64,000 nucleotides of DNA from an uncultured Eubacteriales bacterium (GCA_900547295.1 URGK01000002.1:29221-93220), one strand, 5' to 3'. Positions 34,110-43,012 are shown, counted from the first letter of the stretch. Program-made: numbers and translations. Notes: generated by a model not told the origin, from the sequence alone.

Positions 34110-34739
34110 TCATTCAATACTGACTGCCACTCCGCTGATCCTTGCTTCAATAGCAAGCTCCGTACGACTGCCGCAGCCTGTTTTTTCGAGCATATTATGT
34201 ATGTGGTTTTTTACTGTGCTTTCTGATATGTGCAGCTTGTGCGCTATATTCGAATTAGAAAAACCTTTTGTCATAACACGCAGCACCTCCAGCTCTCTTT
34301 CGGTAAACTCTGTACTGTAGGCAAGCCCCAGCTTAACTCTCGGTGTACTGTCGGGATATACATTCTCACCTGACATCGTTCTGTCCATAATTTCAAGAAT
34401 AGTTTCTTTTGATGTTTCCTTGTACCAAAAACTGTCTATGCCTATTTCTTTTGCTTTTTTGAGCCATGAGGCTTCAGGCATGGACGTAACTGCGATTATT
34501 CTGATACCGGGGCAGAGTTTTTTTACTTTCATGGCCGCCGCAAACCCGTTGGAGCCGTCGTTCATAAGAATATCCATTATAACGAGATCAATATGCTCGC
34601 TTGCCGCAAATGTATCAGCATAGGCTGCGGATTCTACCATACATGCAATTTCATATTTCTCACTCGAATTAATATACATTTCAAACAGCTGTCTTGCTGT
34701 AAACTGATCCTCTACAATCATAACTCTGGTCTTTGACAT
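34110..34739 (-). CDS. NarL/FixJ-type response regulator
   Basis: A 209-residue two-component regulator. The receiver domain (about 1-120) has the acidic pair VED and the phosphoacceptor Asp56 in VIMDIL, with Thr and Lys of VTS and YKE. A LuxR-type helix-turn-helix (about 145-205: FTERELEVLRVMTKG, ISESTVKNHIHNML) follows. I chose the ATG at 34739 (MSKTRVMIV), with AAAGGA 8-9 nt upstream; the longer frame begins with TTG. The upstream histidine kinase at 34898-36190 is the likely partner. Target genes are unknown. Confidence 0.92.
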   Translation of the reverse strand: MSKTRVMIVEDQFTARQLFEMYINSSEKYEIACMVESAAYADTFAASEHIDLVIMDILMNDGSNGFAAAMKVKKLCPGIRIIAVTSMPEASWLKKAKEIGIDSFWYKETSKETILEIMDRTMSGENVYPDSTPRVKLGLAYSTEFTERELEVLRVMTKGFSNSNIAHKLHISESTVKNHIHNMLEKTGCGSRTELAIEARISGVAVSIE

Positions 34740-34819
34740 CTGTAATTTCCTTTCTGTCATATCGTACAATCATATCTTTTGTATGCCTTAATCAGTATTA
34801 TACACATAATTCTATGATA

Positions 34820-34853
34820 TTCCCCCACCCATATATGCCGAAAAGGTGGGGAA
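34820..34853. repeat. Inverted repeat between kinase and response regulator genes
   Basis: TTCCCCCACC and GGTGGGGAA form a 9-bp inverted repeat around a 15-nt A/T-rich centre. It lies between the kinase stop (34898) and the regulator start (34739). No T tract follows on the minus strand, so an operator for the regulator is as likely as a terminator. Confidence 0.5.
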
Positions 34854-34897
34854 AAGTTAATATTTTTTGTTTTTTACGATATGAAAAAGCTCTGATA

Positions 34898-36190
34898 TCA
34901 TTCAATCTCTGATGTATGAATCTGATCAGGCAGATTTATGTTCAGGGCAAAACGCGGCGTGCTTTCTATTGTCATGCTTCCCCCTGCAGCTTCAACAATA
35001 CGTCTTGTATTTTTGAGTCCTCCCGCTTCTTTTACTTCTCTTTCGGGTTGTCTGCCGTCATTTGTGATTCTTGCGGTTATTATATCCCCTTCGGTTTTTA
35101 TTTCAAGAAAAATTCTGTGACCTCCGGCATGTTTTACGGTATTGGTTAGACATTCCCGGAGAGCCGTCATTATGATATGCTTCTGGTGTTCTCCTGCCGG
35201 AAGCACTCCTGTATGCGCTATATCCACGTTAACCGCCGCTGCGTTTTTGAGAAGATTTGTCCATTCATCTTCCGGTTTTTCTGAGGCCGCTTCGTGCCTC
35301 ATAACCGTAACTATGTATTTCCACAATGCAAGCAGGCTGCTGCGGTTTCTTTCGTCAAAGGGCTGCTCCATATATGATCTGTACGTGAGCAGCGCTCTGC
35401 CCAGATCGTCATGCACTTTGATTTTTGCTCTGAGAATTTCTTTTTCTCTTGTGAGAGCTTCAATCCTGCTGTTAAAGCTGCGGAGTCTTTCGTTGACTTC
35501 GCTTAATTTCCGGTTGCGCTGCGACAGCTCACGATTGAGCCTGGCCTGCTCTGTCACATTATATGCAATAATCTCTGTTATTTCCGAATTTCCATTCATC
35601 ACAGTATTATATCTGAAATCCCATACCTGTCCGTCTGCTTCTTTTACGGTTACTGCAGGCTGTGTGCGAAGGCGTCTGGCATTTCTCTCAAGTTCGGCAT
35701 TTCTGATGTTTTCCATGAATATCTCCGCATTCATAATCTCACTGCCCAGCAGTCTGCCGCAGAGCATATTCATCTGCGTGTTCACCAGCAGAGGACAGCC
35801 GTCTTTGTCAGAAAAACAGATCCCGTCCGGAAGTATATCCATACCTTCTCTGATGGCATCTTCCGTAATCATTGTTTTCCCTGTCCGGATTATATGTATA
35901 TGAAGCATAACCGCAACAGTGGTAAAAAAAACAAATACCGCAGCCAGCTCAGCGGCGGGCAGCTCCGATATGATTGCGGTGGTATGGCGGCTGCATTCGC
36001 CTGAAAACCTGTGTATATATAATTCTCCGATTTCATAAAGCACCGCTGCACACAGTATTGCACAGAGTAATGCGACTGCTTTGTATCTGGATTTCATATG
36101 TGTATTCAGAGTGCTGATAAATACGAACACCGCAAATGTCATAAGTATAATCCCGTACACTCCCGACATTGCAACAGCCGCCTCGCTCAA
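34898..36190 (-). CDS. Sensor histidine kinase
   Basis: A 430-residue membrane kinase, presumably phosphorylating the regulator at 34110-34739. It has three N-terminal membrane helices (about 10-30, 36-55, 77-100), a PAS-like domain (about 115-215), a coiled-coil segment (about 220-255), a HisKA_3-like box with the likely phospho-acceptor His in KVHDDLGRALL, and an ATPase domain with RECLTNTVKHAGG and EAGGLKNTRRIVEAAGGSM. With most of the protein cytosolic, the signal may be sensed in or near the membrane. The signal is not known. The ATG lacks a strong ribosome site in view. Confidence 0.88.
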   Translation of the reverse strand: MSEAAVAMSGVYGIILMTFAVFVFISTLNTHMKSRYKAVALLCAILCAAVLYEIGELYIHRFSGECSRHTTAIISELPAAELAAVFVFFTTVAVMLHIHIIRTGKTMITEDAIREGMDILPDGICFSDKDGCPLLVNTQMNMLCGRLLGSEIMNAEIFMENIRNAELERNARRLRTQPAVTVKEADGQVWDFRYNTVMNGNSEITEIIAYNVTEQARLNRELSQRNRKLSEVNERLRSFNSRIEALTREKEILRAKIKVHDDLGRALLTYRSYMEQPFDERNRSSLLALWKYIVTVMRHEAASEKPEDEWTNLLKNAAAVNVDIAHTGVLPAGEHQKHIIMTALRECLTNTVKHAGGHRIFLEIKTEGDIITARITNDGRQPEREVKEAGGLKNTRRIVEAAGGSMTIESTPRFALNINLPDQIHTSEIE

Positions 36191-36270
36191 TTCATTTAAA
36201 TCTGTTTATTATTTCATATACTCCAATATATCACCATATCGGCAGTCAGGCTCTCTGCATATGCAATTTG

Positions 36271-36297
36271 CCCTGCCCGGTAATAATCCCGGCAGGG
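36271..36297 (-). terminator. Stem-loop downstream of the feo genes
   Basis: CCCTGCC (36271-36277) and GGCAGGG (36291-36297) form a GC-rich stem 23 nt past the stop of the Cys-rich protein gene. No T tract follows on the minus strand, so it may stabilise or weakly end the transcript. Confidence 0.45.
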
Positions 36298-36319
36298 TCT
36301 GTTCAGTATATATTCAACC

Positions 36320-36469
36320 TTATTTCAGCTTTTTACATCTGCTGCATCTTTCATAACTGCCGCATCCGCCGCAGCTTCCGCAGCTGTTTCTGTTTTTTAT
36401 CATATGTATAACCGCAGCCGCCAGTGCTGCCGCTATAAGTATCAGGACTATCACAGTAGGTACATTCAT
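36320..36469 (-). CDS. FeoB-associated Cys-rich membrane protein
   Basis: A 49-residue protein: one membrane helix (about 4-22, VPTVIVLILIAAALAAAVIH) and a cytosolic tail with five cysteines in NSCGSCGGCGSYERCSRC. Small proteins of this form are commonly encoded directly after feoB in Firmicutes. The ATG is 24 nt past the feoB stop, with AAGGACGG as probable ribosome site. The tail could bind iron or an Fe-S cluster, but that is inferred from the cysteines. Confidence 0.88.
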   Translation of the reverse strand: MNVPTVIVLILIAAALAAAVIHMIKNRNSCGSCGGCGSYERCSRCKKLK

Positions 36470-36493
36470 AAACCGCTTCACCGTCCTTGTCCG

Positions 36494-38818
36494 CTACAGC
36501 AATCCGCCGATAAAGTACACTATCCATGCGCATATCCATGCAATCACACACTGGCAGATAACCACACCGACAGCCCACCTGCCGCCAAGTTCTCTTTTGA
36601 TTGAGGTTATGGCTGCAACACATGGAGTATAAAGGAGGCAGAACACCAGAAGCGCCGCTGCCGCAAGCGGTGTGATTATCGAGGCTATATTTATCCCGTC
36701 AGTAAGCACCGTCAGTGTTGCAACTACGCTTTCCTTTGCCATAAATCCTGTAATAAGCGCTGTCGATATTCTCCAGTCGCCAAAGCCAAGGGGCGCAAAT
36801 ACCGGAGCTATAAAGCCGGCAAGCATCGCCAGCAGGCTGTCCTGGGAATCGGTAACAACATTAAGCCGGCTGTCAAAGGTCTGCAGGCACCATATTACAA
36901 TGGTTGCCACAAATATTACCGTAAACGCTCTCTGCAGGAAATCCTTTGCCTTTTCCCAAAGCAGCTGCCCTACATTCTTAGCTCCCGGAAAGCGATAGTT
37001 CGGAAGCTCCATAACAAAAGGAACAGGCTCGCCCTTAAACATAATTCCACGTGTAAGAAGTGCAAACAGTATTCCCACTGCAATGCCTGTGAAATACAGT
37101 ATAATCATCACCAGCGCGCTTTTATCCGGGAAAAACGCTGCCGAGAAAAATCCGTATATAGGCAGCTTAGCCGAGCAGCTCATAAACGGCGTCAGAAGTA
37201 TGGTCATTTTACGGTCCCTTTCGGACGGCAGTGTCCTGCTTGCCATAACTCCGGGAACAGTACAGCCAAAGCCTATCAGCATAGGAACTATACTTCTTCC
37301 GGACAGACCTATTTTTCTGAGCAGCTTGTCCATTACAAAGGCCACCCTTGCCATATATCCGCTGTCCTCTAATATGGACAGGAAAAAAAACAGCGTAACT
37401 ATTATAGGGAGAAATGCGAGTACGCTTCCCACTCCCTTGAAAATTCCGTCTATAACCAGCGAATGAACCACCGGATTTATCCGATAGACTTCAAGACCGT
37501 GATCCACAAGCTCTGTCACCAAGCCAAGTCCGCTGTCAAGCAAATCTGAAAGAAACGAGCCGATAACTCCGAAGGTAAGCCAGAATACAAGCCCCATTAT
37601 ACATACGAATGCAGGGATTGCCGTATATCTGCCCGTAAGCACCCTGTCTATTTTCACGCTGCGGGCGTGTTCCCTGCTTTCTTTCGGTTTTATTACCGTA
37701 GCCTCGCACACCCTGTGTATAAACGACACTCTCATATCTGCAACAGCTGCAGCCTGGTCAAGTCCGCGTTCTTCTTCCATCTGTCGTATGATATGGCCCA
37801 GCATGCCCTTTTCGTTGTCATCAAGCTTAAGCTGCTCCAGTATCATACTGTCGCCTTCCGCAAGCTTGCTGGCTGCAAATCTGAGAGGGATCTGTGCCGC
37901 TTTTGCGTGGTCCTCAATCAGATGCATTATACCGTGCAGGCATCTGTGTACAGCACCTCTGTGCTCCTCAGGGCTGCAGAAATCCGTACGCCCCGGTTTT
38001 TCCTGATACTTTGCCACATGTATAGCGTGATCCACAAGCTCGCTTATTCCCTCATTTCTGGCTGCGGATATAGGTACTACCGGAATACCCAGAGTCTGTT
38101 CCATCTCGTTGACAAGAACAGCTCCTCCGTTTTCTCTGACCTCGTCCATCATATTAAGGGCAAGCACCATGGGTATATCCAGCTCCATAAGCTGCATTGT
38201 CAGATAAAGGTTTCTCTCTATATTTGAGGCATCTACAATATTTATAATGCCCTTAGGCTTATCTTCCATCAGAAACTGTCTTGTTACGATCTCCTCGCTG
38301 GTATACGGTGACATAGAATATATGCCCGGAAGATCCGTAACAAGTGTGTTGCCGTGTCCTTTGATTACTCCGTCTTTTCTGTCTACTGTGACTCCCGGGA
38401 AATTGCCTACATGCTGATTTGAGCCTGTAAGCTGGTTAAACAGCGTAGTCTTGCCGCAGTTCTGGTTTCCAACCAGCGCAAAGGTTATTGTCTCACCCTC
38501 CGGCAAAGGCAGGCCGTCGGTTTTAACGTGGTATATACCGCCCTCTCCAAGTCCCGGATGCTCTGCCTCTGATTTTTTGCTGCGCAGCTTCTCTTCACCG
38601 GCTGCATCGCTGTCAGAATATGATATATCCTCAATTTCTATTTTTTCCGCATCGGCAACTCTGAGCGTAAGCTCATATCCGTGTATTCTGAATTCCATGG
38701 GGTCTCCCATAGGGGCAAGCTTCATAAGCTTTATCTCTGCTCCCGGCACAACACCCATATCCAAAAAATGCTGTCTGAGGGCTCCCTGGCCTCCTATTTC
38801 AAGATCTTTTAATAACAT
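36494..38818 (-). CDS. feoB: FeoA-FeoB fusion ferrous iron transporter
   Basis: Imports Fe(II) under anaerobic conditions. The 774-residue protein has an N-terminal FeoA (SH3-like) domain (about 1-65, DMGVVPGAEIKLMKLAPMGD) and a charged linker (about 66-110). The FeoB G domain follows with G1 GNQNCGKTT (117-125), HVGNFPGVTVDRK, G3 DLPGIYS and G4 NMMDE, then a helical S-domain and the membrane permease core (about 395-774) with IGFGCTVPG and FMSCSAK. FeoA and FeoB are usually separate; here they are one chain. It lies 23 nt after a flavodoxin-like gene and before the Cys-rich protein. Confidence 0.96.
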   Translation of the reverse strand: MLLKDLEIGGQGALRQHFLDMGVVPGAEIKLMKLAPMGDPMEFRIHGYELTLRVADAEKIEIEDISYSDSDAAGEEKLRSKKSEAEHPGLGEGGIYHVKTDGLPLPEGETITFALVGNQNCGKTTLFNQLTGSNQHVGNFPGVTVDRKDGVIKGHGNTLVTDLPGIYSMSPYTSEEIVTRQFLMEDKPKGIINIVDASNIERNLYLTMQLMELDIPMVLALNMMDEVRENGGAVLVNEMEQTLGIPVVPISAARNEGISELVDHAIHVAKYQEKPGRTDFCSPEEHRGAVHRCLHGIMHLIEDHAKAAQIPLRFAASKLAEGDSMILEQLKLDDNEKGMLGHIIRQMEEERGLDQAAAVADMRVSFIHRVCEATVIKPKESREHARSVKIDRVLTGRYTAIPAFVCIMGLVFWLTFGVIGSFLSDLLDSGLGLVTELVDHGLEVYRINPVVHSLVIDGIFKGVGSVLAFLPIIVTLFFFLSILEDSGYMARVAFVMDKLLRKIGLSGRSIVPMLIGFGCTVPGVMASRTLPSERDRKMTILLTPFMSCSAKLPIYGFFSAAFFPDKSALVMIILYFTGIAVGILFALLTRGIMFKGEPVPFVMELPNYRFPGAKNVGQLLWEKAKDFLQRAFTVIFVATIVIWCLQTFDSRLNVVTDSQDSLLAMLAGFIAPVFAPLGFGDWRISTALITGFMAKESVVATLTVLTDGINIASIITPLAAAALLVFCLLYTPCVAAITSIKRELGGRWAVGVVICQCVIAWICAWIVYFIGGLL

Positions 38819-38841
38819 ATATTTCTCCTGCAGGTTTCAAA

Positions 38842-39369
38842 TTATTCTTGTGTAAATTCCCCGTACCATTCAATAACTGGTCTGAGCTTCATTCTGTCTG
38901 TAAAGTCCGCACCTTTATCAAGTATTTTAATAAGCTCCTTTGCCTTTTTTCTCTCGGCTTCATCGGTTCCTGTTTCGGCGGTCTTTTTTAATACGTTTCC
39001 GAACACCATAAGCATTTTTTTCTGAACGCCCGTAAGCTTTGAAAAATCCATACCGCCTCGCAGATAAAAAACCGGCATATCGTCAGCTATGCTGTTTTTG
39101 GCTCTGATGTCCTTCATGATACTATCTGCATTTTCGGAAATTCCGCAGGGACATACAGCTCTGATATTGTATCTTCTGGCTGCTTTTTTGAGTCCCTCTA
39201 TTTTGTTTGCGCTTATCCAGCCCATATATATGACGTCATCGCTTTTTGAAAGTGATTTTTTGTCCTCTCCAAGTCCCGCGTTATATGCTGGAAGTGACAG
39301 CTTCTCTGACAGCATCTGCGCATATTTTCTCGTAAAGCCCGTATTTGATGTATATATTATCGCTTTCAT
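38842..39369 (-). CDS. Flavodoxin-like protein
   Basis: A 175-residue protein of the flavodoxin_5/HemG-like group. The N-terminal KAIIYTSNTGFTRKYAQML is the phosphate-binding loop for FMN (about 3-21). Later blocks are DDVIYMGWI and PVFYLRGGMDFSKLTGVQKKML. It probably transfers electrons with FMN, possibly to keep iron reduced for FeoB. That role is inferred from its place one base after the XRE gene and 23 nt before feoAB. The C-terminal helix region (about 115-175) matches family length. Confidence 0.85.
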   Translation of the reverse strand: MKAIIYTSNTGFTRKYAQMLSEKLSLPAYNAGLGEDKKSLSKSDDVIYMGWISANKIEGLKKAARRYNIRAVCPCGISENADSIMKDIRAKNSIADDMPVFYLRGGMDFSKLTGVQKKMLMVFGNVLKKTAETGTDEAERKKAKELIKILDKGADFTDRMKLRPVIEWYGEFTQE

Positions 39370-39370
39370 T

Positions 39371-39589
39371 TTAATCCTCTCCTTCGTCAGGTATATATTC
39401 TAATATATCTCCGGGCTGGCAGTCAAGTGCTCTGCATATACCGTTGAGAGTTGTAAATCTGATGGCGCTTATTTTGCCTGTCTTGATATTGGAAAGGTTG
39501 ACATTTGAAATGCCCACCTCCTCTGCCAGACTGTTTAATGACATCTTGCGGTCTGCCATCATACGGTCAAGTCTTAATACTATAGCCAT
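39371..39589 (-). CDS. XRE-family HTH regulator (YozG-like)
   Basis: A 72-residue stand-alone helix-turn-helix protein (LDRMMADRKMSLNSLAEEVG, ISNVNLSNIKTGKISAIRF, then the family ending CQPGDILEYIPDE). Such proteins are often paired with DUF2975 membrane proteins, as here: the gene overlaps the DUF2975 gene by 23 nt. GGAGG lies 6 nt before the ATG. It probably regulates its own operon; ligand and operator are unknown. Confidence 0.92.
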   Translation of the reverse strand: MAIVLRLDRMMADRKMSLNSLAEEVGISNVNLSNIKTGKISAIRFTTLNGICRALDCQPGDILEYIPDEGED

Positions 39590-40028
39590 AGCCGCCTCCT
39601 ACAGTGTTTCGTCTGCCTCCTGCAGCCTGAACAGATGGGACAACCACTCCCGATACCAGTATAAGAATAGCGGTTTTTCTGATCCTTGCCGCGTGCTTTA
39701 ATTCAAACGGTCTTAATTCCACGCTGATTTCTCTGAATATCCTGTATGCGAGGAATATCATAAACCATACAAATATCTGCTGTGTCATGGCTGTTATGTA
39801 CTCTGCTGCAATCTGGGAATCAGCCCTCTGACTGTCAAGCGGTGAATGAAATATAGGCTCTCCCAGTTTAAAAATCGTGTCGTTGGATCCTGGAGCTCCT
39901 ATCCATATGAGAGCTATAATTTCCATACAGAATCCCACTATTATAGCGATGCTGCATATTTTAAGAACTACGCTTACAGCACTGCTGCTTTTGCTTATTT
40001 TAGTCTGAATACTGTTTAATCCGTTCAT
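39567..40028 (-). CDS. DUF2975 membrane protein
   Basis: A 153-residue protein with about four membrane helices: VVLKICSIAIIVGFCMEIIA (about 20-40), an external loop, QQIFVWFMIFLAYRIF (about 88-105) and ILILVSGVVVP (about 123-135). The RPFELKHAARIRK segment is typical of DUF2975. The frame's last about 20 residues are Gly/Arg-rich and run into the XRE gene start, so the natural end is a little unusual. Function is unknown; the family often travels with a small XRE regulator, as here. It opens the cluster leading to feoAB. Confidence 0.85.
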   Translation of the reverse strand: MNGLNSIQTKISKSSSAVSVVLKICSIAIIVGFCMEIIALIWIGAPGSNDTIFKLGEPIFHSPLDSQRADSQIAAEYITAMTQQIFVWFMIFLAYRIFREISVELRPFELKHAARIRKTAILILVSGVVVPSVQAAGGRRNTVGGGYGYSIKT

Positions 40029-40142
40029 TTGCCTGCCCCTTTATCTCTGATGGTTACATATTACATCGTCAATTTACCTTTGTAAACAATTTTTTAATGT
40101 TTTTCGATAAATTTTTAGCCTTTTTCAAGTCAGACAATAAAA

Positions 40143-40171
40143 AACAGGCAACTCAATGTGAATCACCTGTT
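40143..40171 (-). terminator. Terminator of the DUF2975 to feo gap side
   Basis: AACAGG (40143-40148) and CCTGTT (40166-40171), with a partial inner ACTCA/TGA pairing, are followed on the minus strand by TTTTTATTG. It lies 19 nt past the AGCS symporter stop at 40190 and ends that transcript before the DUF2975 promoter region. Confidence 0.75.
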
Positions 40172-40189
40172 CTAAAAGCATGTATGATA

Positions 40190-41614
40190 TTATCTGTCCG
40201 ATATGTGACCTGCTTTTAACTTTGAGAAATAGCTCCTGGTTTCTGTCGCTACAACGCCGCTTAATGCAACCAGTGCTATCAGGTTAGGTATAGCCATAAA
40301 TCCGTTGAATATATCAGCTATTGTCCATACTGCCTCAAATGTAAGGAAAGGTCCGATGAAAACGGCCGCTATGTAGAGCCACTTGTAAGTCATAAGCACT
40401 CCCGTTTTTTTGCCGCCTATGAGATATTCAAGGCATCTTTCGGAATAGTAATCCCATCCGAGAATTGTTGTAAATGCAAAGAATGCAAGGCACAGCATCA
40501 GGAAGAAGGCTCCTGTCTGTGTATTCCAAGGAAGTCCCTCACCGAAAGCTGTCGCTGTTACTGCAGCGCCTTCAAGACCTTCAATTCCGTGTGAGTTTGT
40601 AACAAGGATTGTAAGCGCAGTCATCATACAGATGATTATTGTGTCAAGGAAAGTACCTGTCATTGTAACAAGACCCTGTCTTACAGGCTCTTTAGTCCGA
40701 GCTGCAGCTGCTGCGATAGGCGCTGAACCAAGACCTGCCTCATTTGAGAATACTCCTCTTGCAACACCCTTCTGCATTGCGATAAACATTGCACCCAGCG
40801 CTCCGCCTGCTGCGGCTCTTGCTCCGAAAGCTCCCTCAACGATTTCCTTAACTGCTGCAGGGATTTCCTGTATATTAACTATCAGTATTGCAACGCATAC
40901 TACTACATAAAGCACCATCATAAACGGTACTACCACTGATGATACGCTGGCAATTCTCTTAATTCCGCCGATTACTACAAGCGCTACTGCCGCCGCTACA
41001 ACTACTGCCGTAACTAGTGTTGCCCATGTATAGCCAATGCCGTTCATTGTAAATGCAATGTGAGCGCCGTTAGGATCTGCAAAGTTGTTTACTGCTGTTG
41101 AGATACCGTTTACCTGCGTAATTGTACCTATGCCCAGAAGTCCTGCTCCCACGCCGAAAAATGCAAATATTTTAGCAAGCCATTTCCAGTTCCTGCCCAT
41201 ACCTCTTTCTATGTAGTAGAACGGTCCGCCCAGAGCATGTCCCTCTTTGTCAATAACTCTGTATTTGACTGCAAGAAGTCCCTCTGCATATTTTGTAGCC
41301 ATACCTATGCAGGCTGCTATAAACATCCAGAATACCGCTCCCGGTCCTCCCGCAAGCATTGCTCCCGCAACACCTACGATATTACCTGTACCTACTGTAG
41401 CCGACAGCGCCGTGCACAGCGCTCCGAAGCTTGTAACCTCGCCCACACCGTCTTTTTCGTTTTTGACCATATAGCGCAGCGCCAGTCCCAGCTTACGGAA
41501 CTGCAGCACGCCAAGCCTTACGGTAAGCAGAAGACCTGTACCCATAATGAGTATAAGCATAGGCACGCCCCAAGCCAGATTATCGAGTTTTGTTAAAAAG
41601 TCCATAAATGTCAT
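40190..41614 (-). CDS. Sodium:alanine/glycine symporter (AGCS family)
   Basis: A 474-residue Na+-driven amino acid symporter with about 11 membrane helices. Family landmarks are LSATVGTGNIVGVAGAM and GGPGAVFWMFIAACIGMATK near residues 70-105, YYIERGMG, and GVARGVFSNEAGLGSAPIAA near 285-305. The leader holds a glycine riboswitch and terminator, so glycine is the likely substrate, possibly also alanine. GGAG lies before the ATG. It is monocistronic, ended by a terminator at 40143-40171. Confidence 0.95.
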   Translation of the reverse strand: MTFMDFLTKLDNLAWGVPMLILIMGTGLLLTVRLGVLQFRKLGLALRYMVKNEKDGVGEVTSFGALCTALSATVGTGNIVGVAGAMLAGGPGAVFWMFIAACIGMATKYAEGLLAVKYRVIDKEGHALGGPFYYIERGMGRNWKWLAKIFAFFGVGAGLLGIGTITQVNGISTAVNNFADPNGAHIAFTMNGIGYTWATLVTAVVVAAAVALVVIGGIKRIASVSSVVVPFMMVLYVVVCVAILIVNIQEIPAAVKEIVEGAFGARAAAGGALGAMFIAMQKGVARGVFSNEAGLGSAPIAAAAARTKEPVRQGLVTMTGTFLDTIIICMMTALTILVTNSHGIEGLEGAAVTATAFGEGLPWNTQTGAFFLMLCLAFFAFTTILGWDYYSERCLEYLIGGKKTGVLMTYKWLYIAAVFIGPFLTFEAVWTIADIFNGFMAIPNLIALVALSGVVATETRSYFSKLKAGHISDR

Positions 41615-41656
41615 TTTGATTTCTCCCTCTCAAATAAAACTTAAGCAAATAAAAAA

Positions 41657-41673
41657 AGCCGATTAACTCGACT
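41657..41673 (-). terminator. Glycine-riboswitch expression-platform terminator
   Basis: On the minus strand AGTCGA and TCGGCT pair around a GTTAA loop (41673-41657), followed by TTTTTTTATTTG. It lies directly after the glycine aptamer and before the symporter start codon, so it is the probable switch element. Confidence 0.8.
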
Positions 41674-41793
41674 TCCAGAGAGATGCATAAGCTGACCTAT
41701 GCTCTGTCCTTTGTGCCTGAGATATCACTTACAGGTTGCTTAGTCCTGTATGCTTAAACCTTCGGCGCCCTTAAAGGGTCTCTCCAGAGAATC
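41673..41793 (-). promoter_or_regulatory. Single-aptamer glycine riboswitch
   Basis: The minus strand carries the glycine-aptamer core: GGAGAG, GCGCCGAAGG, GCAACCTG and CTCAGGCACAAAGGACAGAG in the right order. Only one aptamer is present instead of the common tandem. The short complementary CTCTGGAGAG and CTCTCTGG ends close the structure. Glycine-responsive control of the AGCS symporter is well supported by family knowledge. Singletons before transporters are often off-switches, but the polarity is not shown here. Confidence 0.9.
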
Positions 41794-41920
41794 ATAGTTT
41801 TTTCATACCATATAAAAACTGTAATATACGGTTCATATAAACTAATGGAACTATATTACCATATATTACAGTGATTTTCAATATAAAATTTGAAATTTCT
41901 AATTTTGACAGTAATTTCTG

Positions 41921-43012
41921 CTATTTGCCTGTTGAAAGCTTATCTACGCCCTTGGCGTTCTCCACTACCATATCAATAACCTTCTGGTAAAGCATATAAT
42001 ATTTGATATATTCTTCTCCGCCTACATATTCCTCATATGATGAGCCTGTGTAGTCCTCAAATTCCTTGGCTGTATATCCTATTGACTCAAGCTGTGCGGC
42101 TACGAAGTCCTTGTATTCGGAGTCAGTGACTTCAAGCCCCTCCTGTCTTGCAATGTAGTAAACTATCATCTGCTCCTTGGCATTTGTCTGAGCAGCGCTG
42201 TCAAGTTCTTCGTTGAACTCATCTTCTGTCATCTTGTATGTGCTTTCGATAACATCGGCATATTCCATACTGTTGTTCTTGGCGTAATCCTCAACATACT
42301 GCTTCTGTTTTTCCTTGTATGCCTCAAGCTCTTTTTCAGGATACTCGATTACCTCTGAGCTGTCTGTGATAACTCCCCACAGGTAAGTCTCTATCTCCTG
42401 CTTCTGTTCGTTCTCTTTGTTTTTGTAAAGTTCTTTTTTGACAGCCTTTTCGTAATCTGCAACAGTATCATACTCTGAGCTCTGCGCCACGTATTCCTTC
42501 TCTGTAGGAGTTACGTTCTCCTGGGATGAATTGATTTTAACCTCAAACACAACGTCCTTGCCTGAAAGATCCTCGTTGTTCGGATACGGATCAGGGAAAG
42601 TAAGATTAAGTGTCACTGTGTCGCCGACTTTGGCTCCCACAAGTCCGGCTTCAAATCCGTCTATCATAGTCTTGCTGCCGATTTCAAGAGTGCTGCCCTC
42701 TGCAGAGCCGTTTTCAAACTCTTTGCCGTCAATCTTGCCTGTATAGTCGATGTTTACTGTGTCACCGTCGTGCACCTTGCCGTCCTCGACGTCTTTAAGT
42801 GATTTGGCTTCGTCTAAGTCCTCCTGAATTGCATCTTTTATTTCTTTGTCCGATACTTTTATCTTGTCCGGATTTTTGTATTCAAGTCCTTTGTATTCTC
42901 CAACCTTGACATATTTGGTAAGATCGTAATCGTAAGGCTCGCTGCCGCAGCCTGTTAATATCATTGTTGATCCTAATGCAAGGATAAGAAATAATGCTAA
43001 TGCTTTTTTCAT
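41921..43012 (-). CDS. FKBP-type peptidyl-prolyl isomerase lipoprotein (trigger-factor-like)
   Basis: A 363-residue lipoprotein: signal with lipobox ILTGC (Cys22), an FKBP domain (about 75-165: GDTVNIDYTGKIDGKEFENG, MIDGFEAGLVGAKVGD), and a helical C-terminal region like the trigger-factor chaperone domain (about 170-350). It probably helps fold secreted proteins between membrane and wall. I chose the ATG at 43012 (MKKALAL), as GAGGTG lies just upstream; the in-frame ATG at 43024 overlaps that site. It stands alone. Confidence 0.9.
   Translation of the reverse strand: MKKALALFLILALGSTMILTGCGSEPYDYDLTKYVKVGEYKGLEYKNPDKIKVSDKEIKDAIQEDLDEAKSLKDVEDGKVHDGDTVNIDYTGKIDGKEFENGSAEGSTLEIGSKTMIDGFEAGLVGAKVGDTVTLNLTFPDPYPNNEDLSGKDVVFEVKINSSQENVTPTEKEYVAQSSEYDTVADYEKAVKKELYKNKENEQKQEIETYLWGVITDSSEVIEYPEKELEAYKEKQKQYVEDYAKNNSMEYADVIESTYKMTEDEFNEELDSAAQTNAKEQMIVYYIARQEGLEVTDSEYKDFVAAQLESIGYTAKEFEDYTGSSYEEYVGGEEYIKYYMLYQKVIDMVVENAKGVDKLSTGK

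Noticed and set aside
33934..34320. Plus-strand frame of 128 codons across the IS200 remnant and response regulator end
   Set aside because: It spans two unrelated minus-strand elements and has no features of its own.
35142..35903. Plus-strand frame of 253 codons opposite the histidine kinase
   Set aside because: Shadow of the kinase gene, with Ser/Leu-rich composition and no start signal.
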